Assembly: GCF_043235035.1 (NCBI RefSeq)
Contig: NZ_JAZAQF010000049.1
Coordinates: 62,001-126,000 of the forward strand
Direction: 5' to 3'
Length of the DNA: 64,000 nt
DNA from: CACIAM-69d sp001698445
Lineage (GTDB): Bacteria; Cyanobacteriota; Cyanobacteriia; CACIAM-69d
In this document: piece by piece, positions 50,501 through 59,800 of the stretch
Numbering within the stretch: the stretch's first letter is position 1
How the letters are laid out: the number at the start of each line of letters is the position of its first letter
Notes under the pieces: model-generated
What the model saw: the letters and a program-made list of their open reading frames with translations, nothing else
The model's database searches: none
Told to the model about the DNA's origin: nothing
Made by a program: the position numbers and the translations under genes

Positions 50501-51687
50501 GGTTGCTGGGCTATCAGGCTCAGGAGTTTGTCCACGGCGTGATCCCAGGTAAGCCGGCTTTGCACCCAAGCGGGGCCGGCCGCCCGGGCGGCCGTTTGCC
50601 ATTGGGGGCGATCAAGCCAGGTTTCGAGACAATCAACCAAGGCATCGCAATCCGGCTCCCACATCCAAACGGTTTCGGAAACGCCATCCGGGTATTGAAC
50701 GGGCTTCTCAATCAGTTGGCTGGCGATCGGGAGGGTGAAGGCGGGGTTAGTGAATTCATCGGTGGGCCCCCCTTGGGTGCAAATGACCGGTAACCCACAG
50801 CCGATCGCTTCCAACACGGGCAGGTTAAACCCCTCCGCGCGGTAGGGCGACACATAGCCATCGGCCGCTTGATAGAGCTTGGCCATGTCTTGGTAGGACA
50901 AAAATTTGTTGAGGTAAATCGTTCGATCGAGCAACCGTTGGGCCCGATCAGCCGGCAACAGCGATCGCACCTGATTCACCCAGGCGGCTCGCCCCCGATC
51001 GCTTCCATAAACCGCGTCATTGGCCTTCAAAACCCAGCGCAATTGGGGCGATCGCTCCATCGCTGCCCCCACCGCCAAAATCAACAAATCGCCACCCTTG
51101 CGGGGAATCGTGCCCCCCACGTTCAGCAGGACTTGGCAACCCTCCCAACCCCAGGCCCGTCGCAGATTCGCCCGATCGACCGCTGCCAAGGGATGATAAA
51201 TCTGGGGATCGACCCCATGGGGCAACACCACGACCCGATCGGGCGCTGCACCGCTGTGGATTAGCCCTTGTCGCGACCAAGCCGAAGGGGTGAGCACCAC
51301 GGCTCCCCGATCGCCCCCGGCCGCCGCCCACTTGCCCGTTTTTTGGGCGCACCCCATCCATTGCCAATATTCATGGTGCAGCTTGCCAAATTCCGCCGTG
51401 GCAAACACAAACGATCGACGGGCGATCGGGTCTGGCTCCAATCGATAGGGCGAATCGATCCGCAACAGTCCATCCACCGGGTCGCCATCGGGGGCCGGAA
51501 TTTGGGCCAATCGACGCGATCGCTCCGGATCCAATTGCCCCGCGATCGGCTGCCAACCATGAGCCAACGGTTGCTCGCGATGAAACAGTTGCAGCCCCGA
51601 TCGCTCCAGCAGCGCCAAACATTGGAACTGATTCACCGTTGTGTAGGAGTGGGGAGCCGACAGCCAACCTTCTACTAAAAACCGCAT
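50497..51687 (-). CDS. Glycosyltransferase family 4-like protein
   Basis: 396 residues from the ATG at 51687. GT-B fold: N-terminal acceptor half (MRFLVEGWLSAPHSYTTVNQFQCL), SAWSRQGLIHSGAAPDRVVVLPHGVDPQIYHPL, LLNVGGTIPRKGGDLLILAV, YLNKFLSYQDMAKLYQAADGYVSPYRAEGFNLPVLEAIGCGLPVICTQGGPTDEF, with the EGFNLPVLEA E-x7-E motif that binds the sugar nucleotide. Part of the glycan cluster of this region. Confidence 0.9.
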   Translation of the reverse strand: MRFLVEGWLSAPHSYTTVNQFQCLALLERSGLQLFHREQPLAHGWQPIAGQLDPERSRRLAQIPAPDGDPVDGLLRIDSPYRLEPDPIARRSFVFATAEFGKLHHEYWQWMGCAQKTGKWAAAGGDRGAVVLTPSAWSRQGLIHSGAAPDRVVVLPHGVDPQIYHPLAAVDRANLRRAWGWEGCQVLLNVGGTIPRKGGDLLILAVGAAMERSPQLRWVLKANDAVYGSDRGRAAWVNQVRSLLPADRAQRLLDRTIYLNKFLSYQDMAKLYQAADGYVSPYRAEGFNLPVLEAIGCGLPVICTQGGPTDEFTNPAFTLPIASQLIEKPVQYPDGVSETVWMWEPDCDALVDCLETWLDRPQWQTAARAAGPAWVQSRLTWDHAVDKLLSLIAQQP

Positions 51688-51881
51688 TGCCGATCTGCTC
51701 GCCACCACAACGCCATCAGTCCCCACTTTCGCTTGTTAAGATTAGGCCGAAACAAGAATGGACTCAACATCCTGTTGGCCACAGTCCTCAATTAATCCTT
51801 CTGAATTGATCTTGCTGAATGACTTTTAACCACCACTCGGCCAACAACAATCATCACATCCATTCATCGCAGGCCAAAATC

Positions 51882-52295
51882 ATGAATGAAGAGCTAGTCA
51901 CACCTGATAATGCTTCAAAAGCCCTGTTGCAATCCATCTTTGATGAAGCGCTGATGGATGTTTCGATCGATGACGATGGCGACATTCTGATTCAGGAAGA
52001 AATCAAGTGCTATGTGTTCCTGAGCGAGAACAAGGATCGGGTGCGATTGCTGACTCTTTTTGGCATTGCGGAAACGGCCACCCGCGCCCAATGTTTGGAG
52101 TGCGTGAATGCCATTAACAGTGAATATATTATGGTCAAGGCCTATATTGCTTCCGAAAAAACCTTGGCCATGGAATATGACATTTATCTCAAAGGCGGCG
52201 TTCCTAAAAAGACAATTGCCCTGACGGTCAAGCGTTTTTGCACCATTCCCCGCCGGGCTGTGAATGAAGAATATGCCCGTGATGTGGTTGAGTAG
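51882..52295 (+). CDS. YbjN-like protein
   Basis: 137 residues from the ATG at 51882; the frame opens at an upstream ATG (51819) giving a His/Asn-rich extension that seems unlikely. Alpha/beta pattern LLQSIFDEALMDVSIDDDGDILIQEEIKCYVFLSENKDRVRLLTLFGI ... CVNAINSEYIMVKAYIA resembles YbjN/T3SS-chaperone-like proteins. Function unknown. Convergent with the pseudopilin gene, 12 bases apart. Confidence 0.65.
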   Translation: MNEELVTPDNASKALLQSIFDEALMDVSIDDDGDILIQEEIKCYVFLSENKDRVRLLTLFGIAETATRAQCLECVNAINSEYIMVKAYIASEKTLAMEYDIYLKGGVPKKTIALTVKRFCTIPRRAVNEEYARDVVE

Positions 52296-52307
52296 CTGAG
52301 TGGTTGC

Positions 52308-53006
52308 TTAGTCGTCACAACGATCGTTGCGCCCGGCTCGCAGGGAACCCAGCAAGGTTTCCACATAAACACAGCTTCGATCGGTCAAATCAGGACGGCC
52401 CGCCATCTGGAAGGTAATGCGATTCCCAGCATTGTCGTCATTGCCTTTGTATTCCGCGCCGTCCTGAGAAGAAGCTAGCCAGCCGCGACCATTAAACTGC
52501 ACCACATAACTCCCGCTGTCGCGAGTGAAGTCTGATTTCCCGCCGTCGATCGCGGCATAGGTCGATGCTTCGGCTCCCAGGGGCCGCCAAACGGCTTTGC
52601 TGCATTTTGCCCCCACGGCGGGATGCACAGAATATTGAATGGCACGCTTGTCCTCTGGGTTGGTGCGAAAACAGGCTTCCCAGGGTCGTCGTTGCTGTCT
52701 GGCTTTGGATTGGGCCGATCGCAGGGCCCGAAACGCATCGTCTTGGGCGGCTCCGAGCCGTTGGCCATCCACCATCGACAGCCAAACGGGCGCGCTAATG
52801 GCCATCAGAATGGTCACCATCAACAACACCACCAACAGTTCCAGCAAGGTAAAGCCCGATCGGGCGGTTGGTTGCGGGGTTGCCTGGCGATGGCGCAGGG
52901 TTTGGGTCAACAGCCAATGGATTGTTTGGCTTCGAGATTGGCTCCGAGATTGACTCAGAAATTGCAATAAGCGATCGGGACGGGGAAAACGGCGAGAGGC
53001 AATCAT
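52308..53006 (-). CDS. Type IV pilin-like / GspH-type pseudopilin with unusually long leader
   Basis: 232 residues. The ATG at 53006 has GAGG upstream. The prepilin signature GFTLLELLVVLLMVTILMAISAP starts at about residue 51, with cleavage expected before Phe and Glu at mature position 5. The 50-residue leader is Arg/Gln/Ser-rich (FLSQSRSQSRSQTIHW) where 6-20 is usual. The mature part has four cysteines (CFRTN, AKCSKAV, SCVYVE, DRCDD), probably two disulfides. Likely a minor pilin or pseudopilin. The upstream frame overlaps the RibD-like gene and is not used. Confidence 0.85.
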   Translation of the reverse strand: MIASRRFPRPDRLLQFLSQSRSQSRSQTIHWLLTQTLRHRQATPQPTARSGFTLLELLVVLLMVTILMAISAPVWLSMVDGQRLGAAQDDAFRALRSAQSKARQQRRPWEACFRTNPEDKRAIQYSVHPAVGAKCSKAVWRPLGAEASTYAAIDGGKSDFTRDSGSYVVQFNGRGWLASSQDGAEYKGNDDNAGNRITFQMAGRPDLTDRSCVYVETLLGSLRAGRNDRCDD

Positions 53007-53070
53007 AGGAAACCTCGGGTTCGGGGAAGGGCAACAAACAGCAGAACAAGAAGCAGAAACCCACTGGGCG

Positions 53071-53811
53071 CTAAGGTTCGGTGTCGCGCCGCTGGTAATG
53101 CAAGAACACTTCTTGGCCTTGGGCTTCGGCACTGACCAAATTGAGCCACTGGGCCCCGTGAAGCGGCAAACCCACACCATCCATGGGCGTGGGGGCGGCG
53201 GCTCCACCCACCAACAGGGGGCAAACCGTCAGCCACAGGTGATCGATCGCTCTCATTGACAACAGGGAGCCGACCAAGTTCCCACCACCCAAGACGGCGA
53301 GCTGTTGGATTCCTTCCTGGGCCAGTTGGGCGAGAATTTCGGGCCATTGAAAATCCCGATCGCCCAACGGGCCGAGCAAGATTCGATCGAATCCATTGGT
53401 TGCTTTTGAGTGGGGGAATGGATCCTCGGAATCTCCTGAGGCAGACCAGCGATCGAGCCATTGCCGAGATCCGGCTTCCGTGGTCAACAGCCATCGGGGC
53501 ACGGCCTGACGAAAGAAGCCATAGCCAGGGTCGATCGCCCCGGAGGCAGAACAGATAATTTGGGTGGGTTGCGGAGGTTTGCCCTGGTCAATCCGTTCCT
53601 GAATGAGTTCTGGACTCAGAACCGGCATGGCCAACCCTTCCGAGCGGAGGGTTCCGGCTCCCATCAACACCGCATCGGCTTGGGCCACTTGTTTTTCCAA
53701 ATGCGCGCGATCGGCCGGACTGCCAAAGCGTCCCGGCGACCCATGCGCATCGCTGATTTTGCCGTCAGCGGTGATGGCAAATACCACCGTAATTTGGGGT
53801 CGATCGTTCAC
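53071..53811 (-). CDS. RibD C-terminal domain (dihydrofolate-reductase-like) protein
   Basis: 246 residues, GTG start at 53811. Matches the RibD reductase fold: ITVVFAITADGKISD, FGSPADRAHLEKQVAQADAVLMGAGTLRSEGLAMPV, LAQEGIQQLAVLGGGNLVGSLLSMRAIDHLWLTVCPLLVGG. The deaminase half of RibD is absent. It may reduce the ribosylaminopyrimidine intermediate of riboflavin synthesis or another NADPH substrate. It ends 65 bases before the pseudopilin start, same strand. Confidence 0.9.
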   Translation of the reverse strand: MNDRPQITVVFAITADGKISDAHGSPGRFGSPADRAHLEKQVAQADAVLMGAGTLRSEGLAMPVLSPELIQERIDQGKPPQPTQIICSASGAIDPGYGFFRQAVPRWLLTTEAGSRQWLDRWSASGDSEDPFPHSKATNGFDRILLGPLGDRDFQWPEILAQLAQEGIQQLAVLGGGNLVGSLLSMRAIDHLWLTVCPLLVGGAAAPTPMDGVGLPLHGAQWLNLVSAEAQGQEVFLHYQRRDTEP

Positions 53812-54112
53812 CCGCGTTCACCCAATGCCACAAAACAACCAATGCCACAGGACAGCTGCGATCAGGACAGCCGCGATCGGGAGCCTGTCTGCAAGCCTGT
53901 CTTCAGACCCTCATCGGCCACCGGGGCTTCGGGGCTGGCCCCTTTGAAGTGGAATTGAGGGGGCTGAGTCAGATCTCGCTGATCAGATTTCGCTGATCAG
54001 ATCTCTGTAGATCTCTCAGATCGGTCAGATCTCTAGGTACACCTTGCCCAAAATTACCCCGATCGGGATCAGATTGAGGGAAATTCTCCCGGCGATCGCC
54101 CCCATGGCTATC
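53812..54112. other. 300-bp intergenic region with several short repeats
   Basis: ACCAATGCCACA twice (about 53820-53850), GGACAGCTGCGATCA / GGACAGCCGCGATCG, AGCCTGTCTGCA / AGCCTGTCTTCA, then the 14-bp array at 53969. No gene seen. Confidence 0.5.
53969..54038. repeat. 14-bp tandem array, 5 units
   Basis: TCAGATCTCGCTGA, TCAGATTTCGCTGA, TCAGATCTCTGTAG, ATCTCTCAGATCGG, TCAGATCTCTAGGT, exact 14-base register, dense in GATC and AGATCT. Confidence 0.85.
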
Positions 54113-55993
54113 CTAGAGCGATCGGAACTGGTGGGTTTGGGTGTCGTAACAGCGCGATCGGGGTTTTTCGGGAATTTCCAACTCTTTCATGGCCCAATCT
54201 TGGCGCGTAATATCCAAATTGGGATTGAAGTAGGGATCAGTTGCTTGAATAATCGATTTCCAGCGTTTAAAAAACTTGGCGGAATCTTCCGGGTGTGGAT
54301 CTCCTTCAAAGGTTTTGCCCCGCGTATAGGATTCGTGGTGAACCAAGGTGGCATCGGCGCAAAAAACCGCACGATAACCCGCTTCTCGGGCCCGCAAACA
54401 CAGATCCACATCCCCAAAACCAACGGCCAAAGACTCGTCATAGCCGCCAATTTTGGCGAAGGTATCGGCCCGCATCAGCAAACAAGCGGCCGTGACCGAG
54501 GACATTTCGCGACAGGAAATCAGAGCGCCAATATAGCCCGGCTCTGCCTCTCCAGAGGGCAAGGAATCCCGCATGAATTTGCCGAAATGTTCCGCCATCC
54601 CATGCATTCCCACACAAACGCCCGCATGTTGGATGTAGCAGCGATCGGGATAAAGCAACTTAGCACCCACGATGCCAATGTCTGGTTTTTGGGCAAATTC
54701 TGCCATTCGCTCCAACCACCCATCCTCGATCGCTTCAATATCGTTATTGCAAAAGAGATAGTGGGTAAAATGCCCGGGCGGCAACTGGGCAACAGCCCAA
54801 TTATTAATCGCTGAAAAATTAAAAGGGCCAGAATAATTTAAAACGCGATGTTGATCCTTAAGGGATCGAAAATAGCGAATGGATTTGGGATCATTGGAAT
54901 CGTGATCGATCAAAACAATTTCGTAGGCGACCTGATGCACGGTTTTGGCAATGCTATCAATGCATTGTTTAACCAACTCTCCGCAATTTTTGGTCGGAAT
55001 CACGATCGCGATGCGGATGGGGCCCTGGAGGGGATAGCGTACTCGGAAATAATTAAACCGAAATCCTGTTTGCACTTCACCCGGATCGCCCGATCGATCT
55101 AAATGTTCGCTTAAAACAGCCCGCGAAATCTCCAACACATCCGATCGGCGTTGATTGCCGGTGCTGGTCAGGTGTTGTCGCCACAGGTAAAGAATTTCGG
55201 GGATGTGACTAATTCGTTTGGCCCGCTCACAGGCCCGCAAAATGAGGTCATAGTCCTGGGAAACGGTCAAAAATTCCCGAAACCCGCCAATTTCCTGCAA
55301 CAGAGACCGCCGGAACCCCACCAAATGCACAATGTAGGGGTGCGATCGCAGCAACTCCAGCGAAAAGGCCGGCCGAAAAGCAAACTCGATCGGCTCGCCT
55401 TCGGGAGTCACCAGCACTTCATCGGAATAAAACAAGTCTGGATCATCGGCCAAGATGGTTTCCGCCACCCGCAGCAGGGCATGTTCCGGCAGTTGATCAT
55501 CGTGATCCATCAGCACCACAAAATCGCTGGTGGCCAAGGCCAAGGCCGAATTGGAGGCGGCGGAAATTCCCCCATTGTGATCGCGGTAGGTCACTTTGAT
55601 TCGGGAATCCTCGGCCGCGAGTCGATCGAGCGTGGCCTTCACCTGGGAATCGGGCGATCGATCATCGGCAATGCACAGCTCCCAATGGGGATAAATTTGG
55701 GCCCGCACAGACTCGATCGCTTCCGTCAGCCAACGCTCTGGCGTGTTGTAAACGGGCATGATGATCGAGATTTGGGGCGGATTTTCCAGGGCCGCCGCTC
55801 GATCGGCAAATCGTCGTCGATTCTCGGGCGACAGACCCCGGCGATATTGATCCCAAGCGGCTAGTTGGGCCCGTTCTCCCAACAGTCGCCGCCGGAGTTT
55901 GGTGCGCAATTTTTGGGCGATCGCCCCCAGGCCGCCTCGTTGCCACAACCGCCAAGCTCGTCCGGGCCAACTGGCCAACCGCGCAATCGCCAT
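54113..55993 (-). CDS. Double-domain family 2 glycosyltransferase
   Basis: 626 residues. Basic N-terminal helix, then GT2 domain A (about 72-290): ISIIMPVYNTPERWLTEAIESV, CIADDRSPD, VVLMDHDDQLPEHAL (DxD). GT2 domain B (about 325-590): IRIAIVIPTKNCGELVKQCIDSI, VLIDHDSND, YLFCNNDIEAIEDGWLERM, AVGFGDVDLCLRAREAGYRA. Typical of O-antigen or surface-glycan polymer assembly enzymes with two active sites. Cytoplasmic, membrane-associated. Confidence 0.93.
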   Translation of the reverse strand: MAIARLASWPGRAWRLWQRGGLGAIAQKLRTKLRRRLLGERAQLAAWDQYRRGLSPENRRRFADRAAALENPPQISIIMPVYNTPERWLTEAIESVRAQIYPHWELCIADDRSPDSQVKATLDRLAAEDSRIKVTYRDHNGGISAASNSALALATSDFVVLMDHDDQLPEHALLRVAETILADDPDLFYSDEVLVTPEGEPIEFAFRPAFSLELLRSHPYIVHLVGFRRSLLQEIGGFREFLTVSQDYDLILRACERAKRISHIPEILYLWRQHLTSTGNQRRSDVLEISRAVLSEHLDRSGDPGEVQTGFRFNYFRVRYPLQGPIRIAIVIPTKNCGELVKQCIDSIAKTVHQVAYEIVLIDHDSNDPKSIRYFRSLKDQHRVLNYSGPFNFSAINNWAVAQLPPGHFTHYLFCNNDIEAIEDGWLERMAEFAQKPDIGIVGAKLLYPDRCYIQHAGVCVGMHGMAEHFGKFMRDSLPSGEAEPGYIGALISCREMSSVTAACLLMRADTFAKIGGYDESLAVGFGDVDLCLRAREAGYRAVFCADATLVHHESYTRGKTFEGDPHPEDSAKFFKRWKSIIQATDPYFNPNLDITRQDWAMKELEIPEKPRSRCYDTQTHQFRSL

Positions 55994-56094
55994 ACCTGTT
56001 GATTAGCCCTATGCCGTGAGCAGTATATCGCTTCAGGGCCCGCCCAGAATCATGCCCCGAGGATTCACCATCCTCGCCTTGCAGTGTTTCTGAA

Positions 56095-56475
56095 TTAACG
56101 CCCCACTTCCTTGAGTTCTCGGCCAAAGGGCAGCAGCGCCATCACCAACAGCTTGAAATGTTGTTTAGCAAAGGGCAAACCAATGATTGTGATCGCCAAA
56201 ATCACGCCATGGATCAGATGTGAAAGGGCGATCGCCCAACCAAAGAAAAACACCCAAATCACATTCAAAATCACCCGCAAAGGGCTATCGGCATTTTCCA
56301 CCGCCACCACTTCTTTACCGAAGGGAGTCATGGTTGCCAAACCAACCTTAACCTGTTGAAGACCAAAGGGAATTCCCACGATCGTTAAACACATGCTGAG
56401 ACCGCCGATGATGTAGCCCAGCCCACTGATGAGGCCACCGAAAATCAGCCAAATGATGTTACCTAATAAGCTCAT
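56095..56475 (-). CDS. YccF domain inner-membrane protein
   Basis: 126 residues with the double YccF repeat: LGNIIWLIFGGLISGLGYIIGGLSMCLTIVGIPFGLQQVKVG ... ATMTPFGKEV, then NVIWVFFFGWAIALSHLIHGVILAITIIGLPFAKQHFKL. Function unknown. The first 17 bases of the gene overlap the end of the truncated nucleotidyltransferase frame. Confidence 0.93.
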   Translation of the reverse strand: MSLLGNIIWLIFGGLISGLGYIIGGLSMCLTIVGIPFGLQQVKVGLATMTPFGKEVVAVENADSPLRVILNVIWVFFFGWAIALSHLIHGVILAITIIGLPFAKQHFKLLVMALLPFGRELKEVGR

Positions 56476-56611
56476 AGTTCCAAATGTCTAAATCTTTGGT
56501 GTATCGAGGGTGTCCATGAAAGGCTACGGCATAGCCACCCACAACGAGATAGCGAACTTGGTTAGCGTTTAAGCACTCGATAAACTCTCTGAAATCGGGG
56601 TTCAAAACCAT
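56459..56611 (-). pseudogene. Truncated nucleotidyltransferase (only about 50 residues left)
   Basis: An ATG at 56611 opens a frame reading MVLNPDFREFIECLNANQVR, then YLVVGGYAVAFHGHPRYTKD and LDIW, and ending NYELIR-stop. This is the start of the small nucleotidyltransferase family common in cyanobacteria (GGYAVxxHGxPRYTKDLDxW). It breaks off exactly after the catalytic DLD motif, where the YccF gene begins. It overlaps the upstream small gene by 50 bases, as intact pairs do. The remaining ~100 residues of the domain are gone, so it cannot be a working enzyme. Confidence 0.75.
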
Positions 56612-56765
56612 AGGCCCATTGATGATATTCGCGGCGAATTTCTTCGAGGGCGGCCAAACGGGCCTCGGCGGGTTGACTGCGCCAATAGGCTAGGTCGCTT
56701 GCTTTGGCTGCCTGATCATCTTTCATGTTGAGAATGCGGCAGCTCATCACCATTTTACGAACCAT
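56562..56765 (-). CDS. Small partner protein of a nucleotidyltransferase gene pair
   Basis: 67 residues. The ATG at 56765 has AGAGGAG eight bases upstream. The C-terminal half LAYWRSQPAEARLAALEEIRREYHQWAYG ... RFQRVYRVLKR matches a small cyanobacterial family (YW..QPxxxRLxALExIRxxY ... RxQRVxRV) found directly before nucleotidyltransferase genes, a probable toxin-antitoxin-like pair. The partner here is truncated (56459-56611), so this is an orphan half. Confidence 0.7.
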   Translation of the reverse strand: MVRKMVMSCRILNMKDDQAAKASDLAYWRSQPAEARLAALEEIRREYHQWAYGFEPRFQRVYRVLKR

Positions 56766-56841
56766 TTTGGACTCCTCTTTGGACTCCTGATTGAGCAAAA
56801 TTGTCCCAATGGCCCCAGGATAGCGAAATTTCAGCGATTGC

Positions 56842-59800
56842 CTACTCCAAAAACAGCAGACGACGCAGCAGTTGTTCCAGTTCGTTGGCCGTGCGATCGA
56901 TGCCGAGGGTTTCAACGGTGGCTCGTCCCGTTTGGGCTAGGTTCACCCGCGAAACTGCGTCGGTGGTCAGTTGCAGCAGGGTTTGGGCGATCGACTCGGC
57001 CACGGGCAACACCGTGCCGTAGTGAATCCCGGCGGACAGGGTGGGATGCAGGGGCAAATCTTCGCCCACCAGCAGAGCCGCACAACCGCAGCCGATCGCT
57101 TGCAGGGTGGGGAGGGCGCTGTTGGCGGCTGAGGGGGCCAAGTGCAGTTGAGCCGTTTGCAACGCGGCGGCCAAGGTGGATCGATCGGGCCAGCCCAGTT
57201 CCTCGCAAGCAAAGGGCAGTGGCTCCGGCGCGTGGGAACCATAGCGGCGAATTTGGAGATCCGGTTGCTGGGTGGCCAGGAGGCTTAACCCGGCAATGAT
57301 GGCCGATCGCTGGTCGGCATCGGCGGCGCGATCGTCTAACCAAAGGATCGATCGGGCGGGGCCGCTGTGGCGCACCCAATTGGGCGTGGCGGGCAAAAAG
57401 TCCGCCGTTAATCCGCCTTCTAGCCACAGGGGCGGCACTCGCAGGGCCCGGGCCGTTTCCCAGCGATCGGCGAGGGCCTGGCCGAGGGCGATCGGCCGCA
57501 ACGGCAACCCACAGGAACCGAGGGCCGTTTCGCGCTCAATGGTGCCTGGGGCTTCGCAATCCACTTCCCAGTTTTGAACCAAACGCACCCGCAGCCGCAC
57601 GTTGGCCCAATCGGCCACCGCACAGGCCGATCGCCAATCGGTGGCCAGGGCCACATCCAAGGCCGGCAGACCCGTGCGGCCTTCCAACACCTGCACACCG
57701 CTGCCTTGCAACTGGGTTTCCCAAGCACGACAGGCCTGATGGACTTGGCCGCTGCTGCTGGCTCCGAAGGGTTGCACCACGAGCCGCACCTCATGGCCTT
57801 GGGCATCCAGGGCCCGGGCCAGGGCGGCGATTCGATCGACCTCCACGCTGTCGCTGGCTGCGAGGGAGACCACCATGGCCACGGTCAGCGCACTGGGTTC
57901 TGGGATCGATCGGGCTAACAGGTGATGCCAGCCGGCCCAGGTTTCTCCCAAGGCGGCGCGGGTGAGGTAGCGCTGGCGGGCCGCTTGGTTGGCCGCTTGC
58001 CCCATGCGATCGCGCAAATCTTGATCCTCAATCAACTGGCCCAAGGTGGCGATCCAGTCTTCCGAATCACCACAAAGGAACCCCGTGACTCCCGGTTGAA
58101 TGGCTTCCGCATAGGTTCCCCAATGGGAGGCCACCGTGGGCACGGCCAACAGGGCCGCCTCAAAATATTTCAGCTCGCTCTTACCGGCGGTGAATTCCCG
58201 ATCACGCTCTAGGGGAGCCAAGTTAATATCCAAACGGGCATAAACTTCCGGCAGTTTTTCCCAGGGCAAAATCGGCAACCGCTCCAGTCGATCGCCCCAG
58301 GTTGCCGCGAAGTCCGCCGATAGTTCCAAATGCCCCACCACCAACAGTCGCGCTTGGGGATAGCGGGTGGCAATGACCTGCAAGGCGGCCTCACATTCCG
58401 CAAAGTCCCGCTGGTGGGTTTTAGTGCCGCTGAGATAGCCCAGGCGCACCACGGAGCGATCGCGCTCATCGGTGCTGGCGGCCAGGGTTTCGGCCGCTTG
58501 CCGTTCCATTTCGGCGCTGGCTCGGTTGGGCAACAGCGCCACGGGAGTGCCGGGGAAGCGCTGCTCGATCGACCGTTTCAGGTTGGCGGTGCTGGTGCTG
58601 ACCCCATCCACCCGGGCGATCGCCCGTTGGTATTGGCGCATCATCTCCTTGTAAACCTGCCGCAGTTCTTCTTCGCCGCTGTTGGCATCTTCCAACTGGT
58701 AGAGCAGATCCGGATCAAAGACCAAATCATCGGTTTCAAACACAAACCGCACGCCCTGTTTTCGCCCTTCCTCGATCGCTGACTCCAGGTTGGGATGGAA
58801 GGTGGGCCGGTGCATCACCACCACTCGGTATTGATCCAATAGTTCCCGGTAAGGATATTGGGCAATGTCGTAGACCTCAACGCTGTAGCCCAAATAGCGC
58901 AGGGCTTCCGCCTGGTGCAGGCAACGGTAGCGATAGGGCGCACCACCGCAGCCGCTGATGAAGGCAAACATCCCGATCGGGCGATCGTCCGCCGTTTGCA
59001 CCTTCACCGGAGCCGCCAAGCGCCCTTCGCGCACCCCCACCAATAGAAAATGCTCAAAGGCGCTGCGATATTGCCCCAGTTCCACCGCCAAGGCCGCGTC
59101 GCCGTAGGTTTGCAAATAAAATTCGCTGTCAAAGTTGGGATTGGGATTTAGCCCCTCCGCCATTCCCACTTCAAGGAAATGCTCGATCGCGCTGTTGAAG
59201 TCCTTGGCCGCCAATCGCGCTTTCACCTGGGGGTAAGTTTCCAGGTAGTAGCGGGTTTTGAAGAGGGGGCTGGGGTCGCGCCCTTCCGTCGCCCCGTTGG
59301 CCACAAAGTGGGCAAAGGCCTGGCTGTAGGTGGCATTGGGCAGACAGTTCGCCACATCCGGCTGGGTTTCCAGATAGTAGGCCGCATCAAACAGCCGCAA
59401 GAGAGCGTGGGGCTTGCGCAAGTCCAGGCTGGGCAGCTCTCGCTTAATAGCCTCATAGATCGCAGACTGTTGGGCCGCCGGATCGGGGGCGATCGCCAGT
59501 TCCGGAGGAATTTGCGACAGGGCCACCAGCGTGCGCGCAAACAGCTCTGGATCAAAGTGATCGGCCGCTGGCGGCCGCAGTTTGTATTTCAGCTTGATCC
59601 AAAAATTCCGCAGGGCCCAAAACTTGCTGCTGCGAATGATGTCTAACAGGCGACGGGTTTCCTCAAGGCGCGATCGCAGCTCCCGAAACTGATCTTGAGC
59701 GGCGGCGATTTGGGCCTTGGCGTGATCCCGCAGTTCGTTGGCCCGGGCGATCGCCTGGCGACCGTGCTTCACTTCCAACTCCGCCAGTTCCAATTCCTCG

